Of a stretch of DNA of 64,000 nt, positions 18,158 through 27,116 are shown one piece after another (the first letter of the stretch is position 1; each line of letters begins with the position of its first letter). Location of the stretch: positions 97,934-161,933 of the forward strand of contig DEKW01000003.1 of NCBI GenBank assembly GCA_002354055.1, read 5' to 3'. The translations under genes and the position numbers were made by a program. The DNA is from Bacteroidales bacterium UBA2712. GTDB taxonomy: Bacteria > Bacteroidota > Bacteroidia > Bacteroidales > Paludibacteraceae. The notes under the pieces are model-generated. The model was not told the DNA's origin and made no database searches. It saw nothing but the letters and a program-made list of their open reading frames with translations.

Positions 18158-19096
18158 ATGATAACAATAAAAAGATATACGGCTGAAGATGCTGCAATAT
18201 GGGATGCATTTGTGGATGCATCCAAAAATGGCACATTCATGCTCAAGCGCGGATATATGGATTACCACGCTGATCGTTTTACGGATCATTCGCTGCTTTT
18301 CTATCGCGAAGAAGAGTTAGTCGCTTTACTCCCGGCATCTCAACATGAAACTGAATTGCGCTCGCACGGAGGATTGACTTATGGCGGAATGATTTGCGGC
18401 TACGATATGAAACAGCATATCATGGATGATTGCATATCTGCGTTGAGAGGTTACATGCAGTTAAATATACTTCACATGTTGTTATATAAATCACTTCCGT
18501 ACATTTATCATCGTTATCCGAGCCAAGAGGATTTATATGCATTATGGAAGAATGGTGCTAAATTGGTAAGAAGGGACGTGTCCACGACGATTGAGTTTAA
18601 CGAGAACCCAATTAAGTTACCCAAGGGTCGAAAGGCTCAAATATCGCGAGCAAAAAGAGAGGGAATAGTGGTTGAGCAATCAACAGATTTTGACTTGTTT
18701 ATAGAACTAGAGAATCAGGTGTTGGCTCAATATCACGGGCAGAAAGCCGTACATACTGGTGCTGAACTGGCTTTGTTGCACTCTCGATTCCCGGAGGAAG
18801 TTTTGCTGTATGTAGCAAAGCATGATGGAAAAATTGAAGCCGGAACGCTTTTGTTTGTATATGACAATGTATTGCATACGCAGTACATGGCAAGTTCAGA
18901 ATATGGCCGTGAGAACGGTGCATTAGATTTGGTCATTGCTACTGTAATGGATGAGTATCGCAATTCGAAGCACTATTTTGATTTTGGAATTTCTACTGAG
19001 GATGCAGGACGAGTGTTGAATTATGGGTTGATAAGTCAGAAAGAAAGTTTTGGAGGAAGAAGTGTTGTATATGATTTTTATGAATTGAAAGTATGA
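18158..19096 (+). CDS. GNAT/FemAB-like acyltransferase
   Basis: The 312-aa protein has the double-GNAT (Acetyltransf_6/FemAB-like) layout: LRSHGGLTYGGMI in the first half and AGTLLFVYDNVLHTQYMASS plus HYFDFGISTEDAG in the second. Such proteins in polysaccharide loci transfer an acyl or aminoacyl group, often to an amino sugar. It overlaps the next gene by 4 bp and belongs with the ACP and KASIII genes downstream. Confidence 0.7.
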   Translation: MITIKRYTAEDAAIWDAFVDASKNGTFMLKRGYMDYHADRFTDHSLLFYREEELVALLPASQHETELRSHGGLTYGGMICGYDMKQHIMDDCISALRGYMQLNILHMLLYKSLPYIYHRYPSQEDLYALWKNGAKLVRRDVSTTIEFNENPIKLPKGRKAQISRAKREGIVVEQSTDFDLFIELENQVLAQYHGQKAVHTGAELALLHSRFPEEVLLYVAKHDGKIEAGTLLFVYDNVLHTQYMASSEYGRENGALDLVIATVMDEYRNSKHYFDFGISTEDAGRVLNYGLISQKESFGGRSVVYDFYELKV

Positions 19097-19764
19097 AAAA
19101 GAAATTGATTATTGTAGGTAATGGCGAAACAGCAGAATTGGCCTATTTGTACTTTACAAATGACTCAGAATATGAAGTTGCTGTATTTGCTGTGGAAAAG
19201 GATTACATCACAGAGGCAAGGCTCCGAGGGCTAGATGTTGCCGAATTGGAAGATATAGAAAACAACTATCCACCAAAGGAATATGAGGCTTTCGTCGCAG
19301 TAAGTTCAACCAAACTTAATACACTTCGTACACGATTATATAGCAAAGTGAAAGCAAAAGGTTATAAGTTTGCATCTTACATCTCATCGAAGGCATATAT
19401 AGGATATGAGGTTGAGATTGGTGAGAACTGTTTCATAATGGAGAATAATGTAATCCAAACATTCTCCAAGATAGGTAACAATGTGGTGTTATGGAGTGGT
19501 AATCATATTGGGCATAGCAGTGTGGTTCATGACAATTGCTTTATTTCTTCGCATGTGGTAATATCTGGTTTTTGCGAGATAGGGGAAAATACTTTCGTAG
19601 GAGTTAATACATCTGTCGCGAATAATATTAAAATAGGTGACTATTGCTTAATTGGATTGGGATGTGTTATCGCCAAAGATGTACCAGATAATACAATAAT
19701 GAAAATGCCATATGCTCAAAAACAAGTAATATCAGCAAAACAATTTTACGGAATAAAAGAATAA
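19093..19764 (+). CDS. NeuD-type sugar O/N-acyltransferase
   Basis: The 223-aa protein starts with a Rossmann-like PglD/NeuD N-domain (KKLIIVGNGETAELAYLYF) followed by a left-handed beta-helix of hexapeptide repeats, e.g. IGYEVEIGENCFI and IGNNVVLWSGNHIGHSS (catalytic-type His). It would acylate a sugar of the O-antigen or its nucleotide precursor, perhaps replacing the lost FdtC. The start overlaps the upstream stop (ATGA). Confidence 0.8.
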   Translation: MKKKLIIVGNGETAELAYLYFTNDSEYEVAVFAVEKDYITEARLRGLDVAELEDIENNYPPKEYEAFVAVSSTKLNTLRTRLYSKVKAKGYKFASYISSKAYIGYEVEIGENCFIMENNVIQTFSKIGNNVVLWSGNHIGHSSVVHDNCFISSHVVISGFCEIGENTFVGVNTSVANNIKIGDYCLIGLGCVIAKDVPDNTIMKMPYAQKQVISAKQFYGIKE

Positions 19765-19769
19765 AGATT

Positions 19770-20687
19770 ATGAAACTGATAAAGAAAGGTTTGATATACG
19801 ATGTGGATAACCGGATTAATTGGGCAACTAATTCGGTATTGACCCCTAATCCGTTCTTGTTAGATGAGGAAACTATCCGTGTATATGGATGTTTTCGCGA
19901 TGACCAGGGAATGGGACGTATTGGTTATGTGGATGTTAAAGCAAGTAACCCGAAAGAGGTAATCAAAGTATCCGAGAAACCGGTGTTAGACTTGGGCGAG
20001 GATGGTATGTTTGATGATAATGGTATGCTTTTAGGCGATGTACTGCGTGTGGGAAGTGATGTTTATATGTACTATGTCGGTTTCCAGATTCCGAAGAAAG
20101 CGAAGTTCATTACATGTTCCGGTTTAGCTATCAGTCATGATGGCGGCAACACCTTTGAACGAGTGCAACAAACACCAGTCGCCGGACGAGTTCCAAATGC
20201 CCCTTTTGGACGTTGCATACACACTGTACTCCTTGATAAAGGCATCTTCCGTATTTGGTATTCTGTTATTCAAGGATGGCACTATGTCGGAGGAAAACCA
20301 TATCCAAAGTATGATATCCGTTATGTCGAATCGCAAGATGGTATTCATATCTCCGATGATGAAGGAGTGCTTTGTTTGCCAGTAGGTAAGAATGAATATC
20401 GTATAGGTCGTCCTCGTGTTATCAAGCGTGATGATACGCATTACGAGATGCGTTTTACTGCTGATACATATGATAAACAATATATATCAGGAATTGCATA
20501 CTCTTCAGATGGCATCCATTGGGAACGACGTGATGAGGACGGATTGCTTAAACCATCTGCAGAGGGGTGGGACAGCAAAATGGCTTGCTATCCGGTTGAA
20601 ATTGAAACGAAATACGGTACGTACCTATTCTATGATGGGAATGGCATGGGTGCTACCGGATTTGGATATGCAGAATTAATTAAATAA
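19770..20687 (+). CDS. Five-bladed beta-propeller glycosidase-like protein
   Basis: The 305-aa protein contains repeated blades with SHDGGNTFER, SQDGIHISD and SSDGIHWERRDEDG turns, typical of GH43/GH32/GH130-like propellers. It has no signal peptide, so it acts in the cytoplasm. Proteins of this shape are found in O-antigen clusters where the function is unproven. It could be an enzyme on a sugar intermediate or a degenerate glycosidase. It is tightly packed in the operon. Confidence 0.65.
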   Translation: MKLIKKGLIYDVDNRINWATNSVLTPNPFLLDEETIRVYGCFRDDQGMGRIGYVDVKASNPKEVIKVSEKPVLDLGEDGMFDDNGMLLGDVLRVGSDVYMYYVGFQIPKKAKFITCSGLAISHDGGNTFERVQQTPVAGRVPNAPFGRCIHTVLLDKGIFRIWYSVIQGWHYVGGKPYPKYDIRYVESQDGIHISDDEGVLCLPVGKNEYRIGRPRVIKRDDTHYEMRFTADTYDKQYISGIAYSSDGIHWERRDEDGLLKPSAEGWDSKMACYPVEIETKYGTYLFYDGNGMGATGFGYAELIK

Positions 20688-20692
20688 ACGAT

Positions 20693-20917
20693 ATGACATT
20701 AGAAGAATTTAATGAGAAAATCGAGGAGTTGTTTTTGAACGGAACAAAGATTACTCCTACAACGGACTTCCGCGACAACGATGAATTTGATTCGCTGATT
20801 GGTTATGCGATGTTGGTAACTATCCAAGAAAATCTGAACTACTCGATGTCTGTGCCGGATTTTTTGAACTGCCACACTACAACCGATTTATATAACGCAG
20901 CAACGAAAGAAAGATAA
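20693..20917 (+). CDS. Acyl carrier protein
   Basis: The 74-aa helical acidic protein carries the phosphopantetheine attachment site in EFDSLIGYAM (Ser 34). It sits 1 bp before the KASIII-type gene, so it likely carries the acyl chain that enzyme extends or transfers. Confidence 0.8.
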   Translation: MTLEEFNEKIEELFLNGTKITPTTDFRDNDEFDSLIGYAMLVTIQENLNYSMSVPDFLNCHTTTDLYNAATKER

Positions 20918-20918
20918 C

Positions 20919-21938
20919 ATGGCTTATTTACAAGCAATAGCGTATTACTATCCTGAGAAATGCTTAACGAACGAGGATATCTCTCGATTGCATCCGGAAT
21001 GGTCGGCTGATAAAATTTCCAGCAAGACAGGTATATATAAGCGTTATCTGTCTTCGACAGACGAGACTGCTGTTGATATGGCAGAAAAAGCCGCGCTTCG
21101 GTTGTTCAAGGAATTCAAGATCGACAAAAAATCGATTGATTTTATTGTTTTATGTACGCAAAGTCCGGACTATTATTTGCCAACATCTGCTTGTATCCTA
21201 CAGGATAGACTCGGACTGTCAGAAAATTGTGGCGCCTTTGACTATAACTTGGGTTGCTCAGGTTATGTTTATGGCCTAGGCTTAACAAAAGGCTTAATAG
21301 AGACTGGACAAGCGCAAAATGTGTTGTTGATCACATCGGAGACATATACCAAGTATCTCCATCCGGATGATAAGTCGTGCCAAACTATCTTTGGTGATGC
21401 CGCAGCGGCTTCGTTGATAACATTAGAAAAGCACGTTGGATGGTTAAATGCGGAGATATTGAAATCTGCATATAGAACAATCGGTGCGCAATACCGCGAT
21501 CTAATTGTAGAGAATGGCGCATCTCGTCATCCGAAAGTTATTGATGAGAAAGTTGAGTTAAACGAAGATGGTTCGTTCAAATATTGTGCGAATAATTTGT
21601 TCATGGATGGTAAGTCAATCTTTGATTTTAGTTCCCTGATTGTTCCGCAGGTGGTAGAGCAAACACTTGTGAAGAATGGAATTTCTAAAGATGATGTGGA
21701 TTGGTATATCTTCCATCAAGCAAATAAGTTTATGCTCAATTTTGCTCGTATGCGTTGTGGCGCGCCGCAAGAGAAGTTTGTAGTGGATTTGGAAGATGGA
21801 GGAAATACAGTATCTTCTACTATACCAATCGTTATGAAGCGGATGATGGATAATAATCGACTTACACTAGGGCAAACATTGTTGCTATGTGGTTTCGGTG
21901 TTGGATTGTCAGTAGCAGGAATAATGTTAAAAATGTAG
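20919..21938 (+). CDS. 3-oxoacyl-ACP synthase III (FabH-like)
   Basis: The 339-aa thiolase-fold enzyme has the KASIII triad: Cys 113 (NLGCSGYVYGL), His 264 (IFHQANKFM) and Asn 294 (GGNTVSS). KASIII condenses an acyl-CoA starter with malonyl-ACP. In surface-polysaccharide loci such genes with a dedicated ACP make the short 3-oxo or 3-hydroxy acyl group attached to an amino sugar. Housekeeping FabH is unlikely given the location. Confidence 0.85.
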   Translation: MAYLQAIAYYYPEKCLTNEDISRLHPEWSADKISSKTGIYKRYLSSTDETAVDMAEKAALRLFKEFKIDKKSIDFIVLCTQSPDYYLPTSACILQDRLGLSENCGAFDYNLGCSGYVYGLGLTKGLIETGQAQNVLLITSETYTKYLHPDDKSCQTIFGDAAAASLITLEKHVGWLNAEILKSAYRTIGAQYRDLIVENGASRHPKVIDEKVELNEDGSFKYCANNLFMDGKSIFDFSSLIVPQVVEQTLVKNGISKDDVDWYIFHQANKFMLNFARMRCGAPQEKFVVDLEDGGNTVSSTIPIVMKRMMDNNRLTLGQTLLLCGFGVGLSVAGIMLKM

Positions 21939-21942
21939 TGTT

Positions 21943-23121
21943 ATGCAAGTTCCTTTTTTGAGTTTACATGATGTCACGGCGATGCACGGAGAAGAAATCC
22001 GTGAGGCTGCGCGCAGAGTGATTGACAGCGGATGGTATCTGCAGGGCAAAGAGAACGAACTCTTCGAGCAGCATTATGCCGAATATATCGGTACCAAATA
22101 TTGTATCGGTTGTGCCAACGGTTTGGATGCGCTGATATGGATTTGGCGTGCATATATCGAGTTAGGTGTGATGCAGCCCGGCGATGAAGTGATCCTGCCG
22201 GCTAATACATATATAGCAACCCATCTGGGTATCACGGAAAACGGACTCGTGCCGGTATGCGTGGAGCCTGACCCAAAGACGCTGGAGATTGATGACAGCC
22301 TTATCGAGGCGGCTATCACACCCAGAACGAAAGCTATCTGCATTGTGCATCTCTATGGTCGGTGCGCTATGACAGATAAGATAGCAGAGTTGTGCGAAAA
22401 ATACAACCTCAAATTGGTGGAGGACAATGCGCAAGCTCATGGGTGCCGATTCAACGGCAAACGCACCGGTTCCCTGGGCTCCGCAGCTGGACACTCGTTC
22501 TATCCGGGCAAGAATCTGGGTGCTTTAGGTGATGCCGGAGCGGTGACGACGAATGATCCGGAACTGGCTGCGGCTATTCGTGCGTTGGCGAACTATGGTA
22601 GTCAGAAGAAATACGTATTCAAATACACCGGTCGTAATAGCCGTTTGGATGAGATTCAAGCTGCAATACTGGATGTGAAGTTGAAATATCTGGATGAAGA
22701 TATCAAGAAACGTCAAGAGGTAGCAGCGTATTACTATGATCATATCAATAACCCGTTGATTGAACTCCCAACTCGTCTGCCGGATGAGAATAATGTGTAT
22801 CATTTGTTTCCGATTCTCGTAAAGAGTGAACGAATGAACGTTGAACGAGTGAACGGTGTAAGTAATCGTGACAGGCTTCACGATTACTTAGCGGATCATG
22901 GCATAGGAACTGTGATCCATTATCCTATTGCGCCTCATAAGCAGGAATGCTACCAACACGCCGCATGGAACCACTCTTCCCTTCAGGGAGGAGACGGAGG
23001 TAGGCTTGTTTTGCCTATCACAGAAATGCTGGCCGATTGCGAGTTGAGTCTCCCAATCAGCCCGTGTATGACGCAAGAGAAAGTAGAATGGGTAGTAAAA
23101 TGTGTAAATGAATTTAAGTGA
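21943..23121 (+). CDS. fdtB: dTDP-3-keto-sugar aminotransferase (FdtB-like)
   Basis: The 392-aa DegT/DnrJ/EryC1/StrS enzyme has the PLP-binding Asp 161 (VEDNAQAHG) and Lys 190 (SFYPGKNLGALGDAGAV). It would aminate the 3-keto sugar made by FdtA. Two stretches are foreign to the family: residues about 295-308, encoded by AACGARTG-type repeat units and followed by a 13-bp-arm hairpin (22859-22890), and a Gly-rich NHSSLQGGDGGRLV segment near the C-terminus. Both keep the frame and lie at surface-loop positions. The QdtB specificity cannot be excluded. Confidence 0.85.
   Translation: MQVPFLSLHDVTAMHGEEIREAARRVIDSGWYLQGKENELFEQHYAEYIGTKYCIGCANGLDALIWIWRAYIELGVMQPGDEVILPANTYIATHLGITENGLVPVCVEPDPKTLEIDDSLIEAAITPRTKAICIVHLYGRCAMTDKIAELCEKYNLKLVEDNAQAHGCRFNGKRTGSLGSAAGHSFYPGKNLGALGDAGAVTTNDPELAAAIRALANYGSQKKYVFKYTGRNSRLDEIQAAILDVKLKYLDEDIKKRQEVAAYYYDHINNPLIELPTRLPDENNVYHLFPILVKSERMNVERVNGVSNRDRLHDYLADHGIGTVIHYPIAPHKQECYQHAAWNHSSLQGGDGGRLVLPITEMLADCELSLPISPCMTQEKVEWVVKCVNEFK
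22859..22890. repeat. Long perfect inverted repeat inside the aminotransferase gene
   Basis: TAAGTAATCGTGA (22859-22871) is the exact reverse complement of 22878-22890, around the 6-nt loop CAGGCT. It directly follows a tract of AACGARTG-like units (22828-22856). Confidence 0.8.
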
Positions 23122-23123
23122 TT

Positions 23124-24110
23124 ATGGAACAGCCTTTAGTTTCCGTGCCAGTAATAACATATAATTCCTCAAGAACCGTTCTCGAGACGCTTGAAAGCAT
23201 TAAGGCGCAGACCTATCAGAACCTCGAACTGATAGTGTCAGACGATTGCTCTACGGATAATACGGTAGAAATATGCCGCAAGTGGATAGAGCAAAACAAA
23301 TCTCGTTTTGTCCGTACAGAGCTACTCACAGTCGAGAAAAATGCCGGCGTGGCTGGAAATAATAATAGAGCAGCAAAGGCTTGCCGAGGCGAATGGGTGA
23401 AAAGCATCGCGGGAGATGATGCCTTTATGCCGGATTGCATACAAGATTGTATGGATTATGTTGCTGATCATACTGATACTATTTATTTGTTTGGGAAGCA
23501 AAAGGCATTTGGAGCGTCTGAGGAAAGATGTAAAGGGATTGATGCTGTATTTGACTATACGTTCTTTAACCTTACAAAGGAACAACAATTGCATCGCTTG
23601 GTATTTGACAGAAACTGCGTTCCTGCAACAACTGTTTTTTATAATCGAGAGAGAGCAAAGCAATTGAATATTAAGGAAGACGAACGCATCCCTCTTCTTG
23701 AGGATTGGCCCAAATGGATTAATCTTCTCCGTGCTGGAGTAAAGCTTCATTTTATAGACAAGGTGTTGGTAAAGTATAGAGTTGGTGGCATCTCAACAGG
23801 GATGAGGCAATCTTTAATGTCATATCGTTCAGAAAGGCTGATGCGATTCTATTATCAGTATCCAGAATGGTTAAAGGAGGATGAAAATGAAGCGGTGTCG
23901 CGTATAGTAGATGAAGAGTGTACCTTATACCAAATGCTCGTAGAGTCTGAATCGGATACCGAGACTTCTTTGCGCCAAGAGAGAAATCTGTATAAGCAGC
24001 AATATGAGGCCTATTATAAATGGTATAACCAAATCCAATCCTCCAAAGCCTACCGCCTCGGTAAATTATTGCTCAAGCCCTTTCGGTGGATGAAGAAGTT
24101 TAAGGATTAA
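23124..24110 (+). CDS. Glycosyltransferase family 2
   Basis: The 328-aa GT-A enzyme starts VSVPVITYNSSRTVLETLESI and has SDDCSTDNT (nucleotide binding) and IAGDDAFMPD (DXD-type metal site). It ends in QSSKAYRLGKLLLKPFRWMK, a tail shared with the gene at 24415 and with a relic at 37101. The ATG at 23124 follows the previous stop by 2 bp; a GTG at 23118 would overlap it. Confidence 0.8.
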   Translation: MEQPLVSVPVITYNSSRTVLETLESIKAQTYQNLELIVSDDCSTDNTVEICRKWIEQNKSRFVRTELLTVEKNAGVAGNNNRAAKACRGEWVKSIAGDDAFMPDCIQDCMDYVADHTDTIYLFGKQKAFGASEERCKGIDAVFDYTFFNLTKEQQLHRLVFDRNCVPATTVFYNRERAKQLNIKEDERIPLLEDWPKWINLLRAGVKLHFIDKVLVKYRVGGISTGMRQSLMSYRSERLMRFYYQYPEWLKEDENEAVSRIVDEECTLYQMLVESESDTETSLRQERNLYKQQYEAYYKWYNQIQSSKAYRLGKLLLKPFRWMKKFKD

Positions 24111-24162
24111 AGAATTAACGTTAAACGAATGAAGGTTGAACGATGGTTATAAACGAGCAATT
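24111..24162. repeat. AACGARTG-type repeat tract
   Basis: Units such as TTAAACGAATGAAGGTTGAA (24121-24140) occur just after the stop codon of the glycosyltransferase. The same units appear at 41768-41822 and inside several genes. Confidence 0.5.
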
Positions 24163-24192
24163 ACACATAAATCTCAATAAATTTTAAAAATT

Positions 24193-24223
24193 ATGGCATA
24201 TACTCTTGTATATGTCATTTTTT
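24193..24223 (+). terminator. Intrinsic terminator
   Basis: An 11-bp stem (24193-24203 with 24208-24218, one G-U pair) with loop TCTT is followed by T residues. It ends the operon running from 18158. Between it and the next promoter lie two mini-hairpins: AACGAT/ATCGTT (24252-24266) and TGCAGC/GCTGCA (24284-24298), each with a 3-nt loop. Confidence 0.6.
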
Positions 24224-24362
24224 ATTCCAATAGTAACGTCAAGGGCACCGAAACGATTTTATCGTTCCACCTCGAAGTTACAATGCAGCGATGCTGCAAA
24301 TAGCAAGTTTTAGCCTAAAACCCTTAAAAATACAAGTATTTTATAGATTTTCTACCAAAAAC

Positions 24363-24393
24363 TTGCTTATTTGAATCTTTTTTCGTAACTTTG
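24363..24393 (+). promoter_or_regulatory. Bacteroidetes-type promoter
   Basis: TTG (24363-24365) and TAACTTTG (24386-24393) are 20 bp apart, followed by GCAGCC and the ATG at 24415. This would start the glycosyltransferase operon. Confidence 0.55.
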
Positions 24394-24414
24394 CAGCCTG
24401 ATTTGTGACTTGAT

Positions 24415-25263
24415 ATGATTTCAATAATAATCTGTAGCCGGAAGGCGGATATATCGCAAGAATTAAAGGACAATATCGCAGCCACAATAGGCTGCGAGTA
24501 TGAGTTGTGTGTGATTGATAACTCGCGCAATGAGTATAATATCTTCACTGCATATAACGAAGGTGTCCGTCGAGCAAAAGGGGATGTCCTCTGTTTTATG
24601 CATGAGGATATTTTATTCCGTTGTAAAGATTGGGGGAATGAGATACAAAGTGCTTATTCGCGCGATGCGAAGATTGGCGCTATCGGCGTAGTAGGAAGCC
24701 AGTATCTGTCAAAAGAAAAAGTAGCTTGGTGGGATGCCTCTCCAACGGTAGGTAGTATCATTCAAGGTAGAACGGATTGCAGTGAGAAGTATCACGCATA
24801 TTGTGATGATGCGGGGAAGGTAGAAGAAAAAACAGAGGTGGTTGTACTAGATGGATGCTTTGTGTGCGTGCGGTCATCATTATTTGAAAGAATTAAATGG
24901 GACGAAGCTACGTATAGCGGATTCCATATTTACGATATGGACATATGTATGCAAGTTTTAGAAAGTAAACATAAAGTATGCGTTATCCCTACGATAGAAT
25001 TGGAGCATCAATCTTCAGGCATACAAAATGATTCTTATTACATGGCATTAGCGGCATTTTGCGTGAAATGGGGTTCTAAACTACCTATTTATCGCGGCAT
25101 ATTTCTAAAACCCAATGAACTTCAATGGCGTGAGCGTATTTTACAAACAGTATCATACGAACATATTTTAGAAAGTCAAATAACTCAAATCCGTTCCTCC
25201 AAAGCTTACCGCCTCGGTAAATTGTTGCTCACCCCATTTCGATGGATGAAGAGAAAGGAATGA
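24415..25263 (+). CDS. Glycosyltransferase (GT2-like)
   Basis: The 282-aa protein begins MISIIICSRKADIS and has CVIDNSRNEYNIFTAYNEG and LCFMHEDILF, a variant of the GT2 metal-binding region. It carries YDMDICMQVLESKHKV in the acceptor half. The last 22 residues, SSKAYRLGKLLLTPFRWM and so on, match the tail of the protein at 23124. It probably adds one sugar of the repeat unit. Confidence 0.7.
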   Translation: MISIIICSRKADISQELKDNIAATIGCEYELCVIDNSRNEYNIFTAYNEGVRRAKGDVLCFMHEDILFRCKDWGNEIQSAYSRDAKIGAIGVVGSQYLSKEKVAWWDASPTVGSIIQGRTDCSEKYHAYCDDAGKVEEKTEVVVLDGCFVCVRSSLFERIKWDEATYSGFHIYDMDICMQVLESKHKVCVIPTIELEHQSSGIQNDSYYMALAAFCVKWGSKLPIYRGIFLKPNELQWRERILQTVSYEHILESQITQIRSSKAYRLGKLLLTPFRWMKRKE

Positions 25264-25432
25264 CATAATAAGTGAAAACAATCGTTCGTTTTTTGAGAAC
25301 GAATAATTGTGTAGTAATGTATTTGTCGAAAATAAACTTGACAATAACTTGTGGATAAGAGGTCGTTTCGTGTTACCTATCCCAATTGTATGATGTGGTA
25401 AATAATTAATTTTTATATTGCAGATTATCAGT

Positions 25433-26278
25433 ATGATTTCTATTTGTATACCAACATATAATAAGCCCAAGGAGTTGCGTAGGTTGTTAGATAGCATTGC
25501 GCAACAAACTTATAATAATTTTGAAATCATCATCTCGGATGATACACCAGATGCGGATAGTATCAAACAAGTAATTGTGAATTACCCTCAATTGTCTATT
25601 TGTTATTATCATCATGACAAGCCATTGGGAAGTCCGGAAAATTGGAATTTTGCTATAGATCAAGCACATGGCGAGTACATAAAACTTATGCATGATGATG
25701 ATTGGTTTGTATCAGAAGACGCATTGACGCGAATGGTGGAAGGACTGAAAAACGGGGAAATGGTTTTTTGCCAATCAAAGGACATTGACGCAAATGGAAG
25801 TATGGTCTATTGCAAATCTCCGGCGAAAGAGTATGTAGAGAAGGTATTGGAATATCCAACACACTTGTTATTAGGAAACTGGATTGGGGCTCCAAGTTGT
25901 GTGCTTCATCAAAAATCTGATCTTAGATACGATAAAAACCTTAAATGGTTTGTAGATATAGATTTCTATATAATGCAAATTTTGCAATCTAAGAATCATA
26001 TTTCGTACGTACCAATGAATCTGGTATATATAGGAGTTGATGGTAAACGTGTGACCAATGAGTGCATTACCGATTTACAGGTGATAGGGAAGGAGTATTT
26101 TTATTGTTTAGAGAAATACCGTAAGTTACATATAATAAGTTTTAAAGATTATTGTTATTTGATATACTGTTTTCTTAGGGATTACAAACTGAAGGAATAT
26201 AATGATTTTAGGCCATATTGTAATTCTATATTGGGAATAACGATTTTTAACGTTTACAAAATGAGGAAACGATTATGA
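25433..26278 (+). CDS. Glycosyltransferase family 2
   Basis: The 281-aa enzyme has the GT2 N-terminus MISICIPTYNKPKELRRLLD, IISDDTPDADS and LMHDDDWFVSEDAL (DXD-like). The ATG at 25433 was chosen over a TTG at 25418. Its stop overlaps the start of the fucosyltransferase gene by 4 bp. The 169 bp upstream (25264-25432) show no clear promoter or repeat. Confidence 0.8.
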   Translation: MISICIPTYNKPKELRRLLDSIAQQTYNNFEIIISDDTPDADSIKQVIVNYPQLSICYYHHDKPLGSPENWNFAIDQAHGEYIKLMHDDDWFVSEDALTRMVEGLKNGEMVFCQSKDIDANGSMVYCKSPAKEYVEKVLEYPTHLLLGNWIGAPSCVLHQKSDLRYDKNLKWFVDIDFYIMQILQSKNHISYVPMNLVYIGVDGKRVTNECITDLQVIGKEYFYCLEKYRKLHIISFKDYCYLIYCFLRDYKLKEYNDFRPYCNSILGITIFNVYKMRKRL

Positions 26279-27114
26279 TTATACTTAACATAGAGGGTCG
26301 GTTAGGGAATCAGTTATTTGAATATGCGTTTGCACACAAAGTGTCGACGCAATTCCGTTCAATGTTACTTATTGATAATGCTCGAGATTTCTATCTGCCA
26401 AAGTATTTTAGGTTAAATAAAATTTATAATCAAATAGAGAAAATACCATATATCCGCACTAAGTATCGTCAAAAAGTAGCAAATCTAAAAGTCAAGAACA
26501 CCCTTGATTTTACTGATTGCACTTTAATTCCAGAGAATGTTATAGCTAACCTACAGGACAATGCGTATTATAAAGGATATTTCCAGTCAATGATATATTT
26601 TGAGCCGATTAATGTGAGCAAGTTGTTTCAAATACGTGAGGAATATATTGGACAATATTCAAATAAATATAAAGATGAGTTTGGGCAAAACAAAACAATT
26701 GTAGTGCACGTACGAAGAGGTGATTATTTGACACATGGGGTTGCAATAGGATCAACACAAGCTGATGTATCACTGCCTAAGAAATATTATGATGAGTGCT
26801 TTAGACGTATTTCGAATATTGAAACTTACCAAATTTATTTCATTGGAGATGATATGGACTATGCAAAAGAAGTGGGCAAAGAATATAATAGTGCAAAATA
26901 TGTTCATGAGTCAGAAATCATCGATTTTCAGTTATTGATGAATGCCGATATCTGTGTCATATCAAATAGTACGTTTGCTTGGTGGGGGGCATATTTGAAT
27001 CCCAAAGAGAACAAACAAGTATATGCCCCTAAGTATTTCTTAGGATTTCATGAAAAAAAAGAGTTTCCTAATGGTATATATATCAAAACGGGATACAAGG
27101 AAATTGAATGGTAG
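26275..27114 (+). CDS. Alpha-1,2-fucosyltransferase (GT11)
   Basis: The 279-aa protein has the GT11 signature: GRLGNQLFEYAFAH near the N-terminus, the GDP-fucose-binding VVHVRRGDYL motif, FIGDDMDYAKEV and VISNSTFAWWGAYLN near the C-terminus. It would transfer fucose in alpha-1,2 linkage, suggesting a blood-group-like fucosylated surface glycan. GDP-fucose synthesis genes are not in the window. Confidence 0.9.
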   Translation: MIILNIEGRLGNQLFEYAFAHKVSTQFRSMLLIDNARDFYLPKYFRLNKIYNQIEKIPYIRTKYRQKVANLKVKNTLDFTDCTLIPENVIANLQDNAYYKGYFQSMIYFEPINVSKLFQIREEYIGQYSNKYKDEFGQNKTIVVHVRRGDYLTHGVAIGSTQADVSLPKKYYDECFRRISNIETYQIYFIGDDMDYAKEVGKEYNSAKYVHESEIIDFQLLMNADICVISNSTFAWWGAYLNPKENKQVYAPKYFLGFHEKKEFPNGIYIKTGYKEIEW

Positions 27115-27116
27115 GA

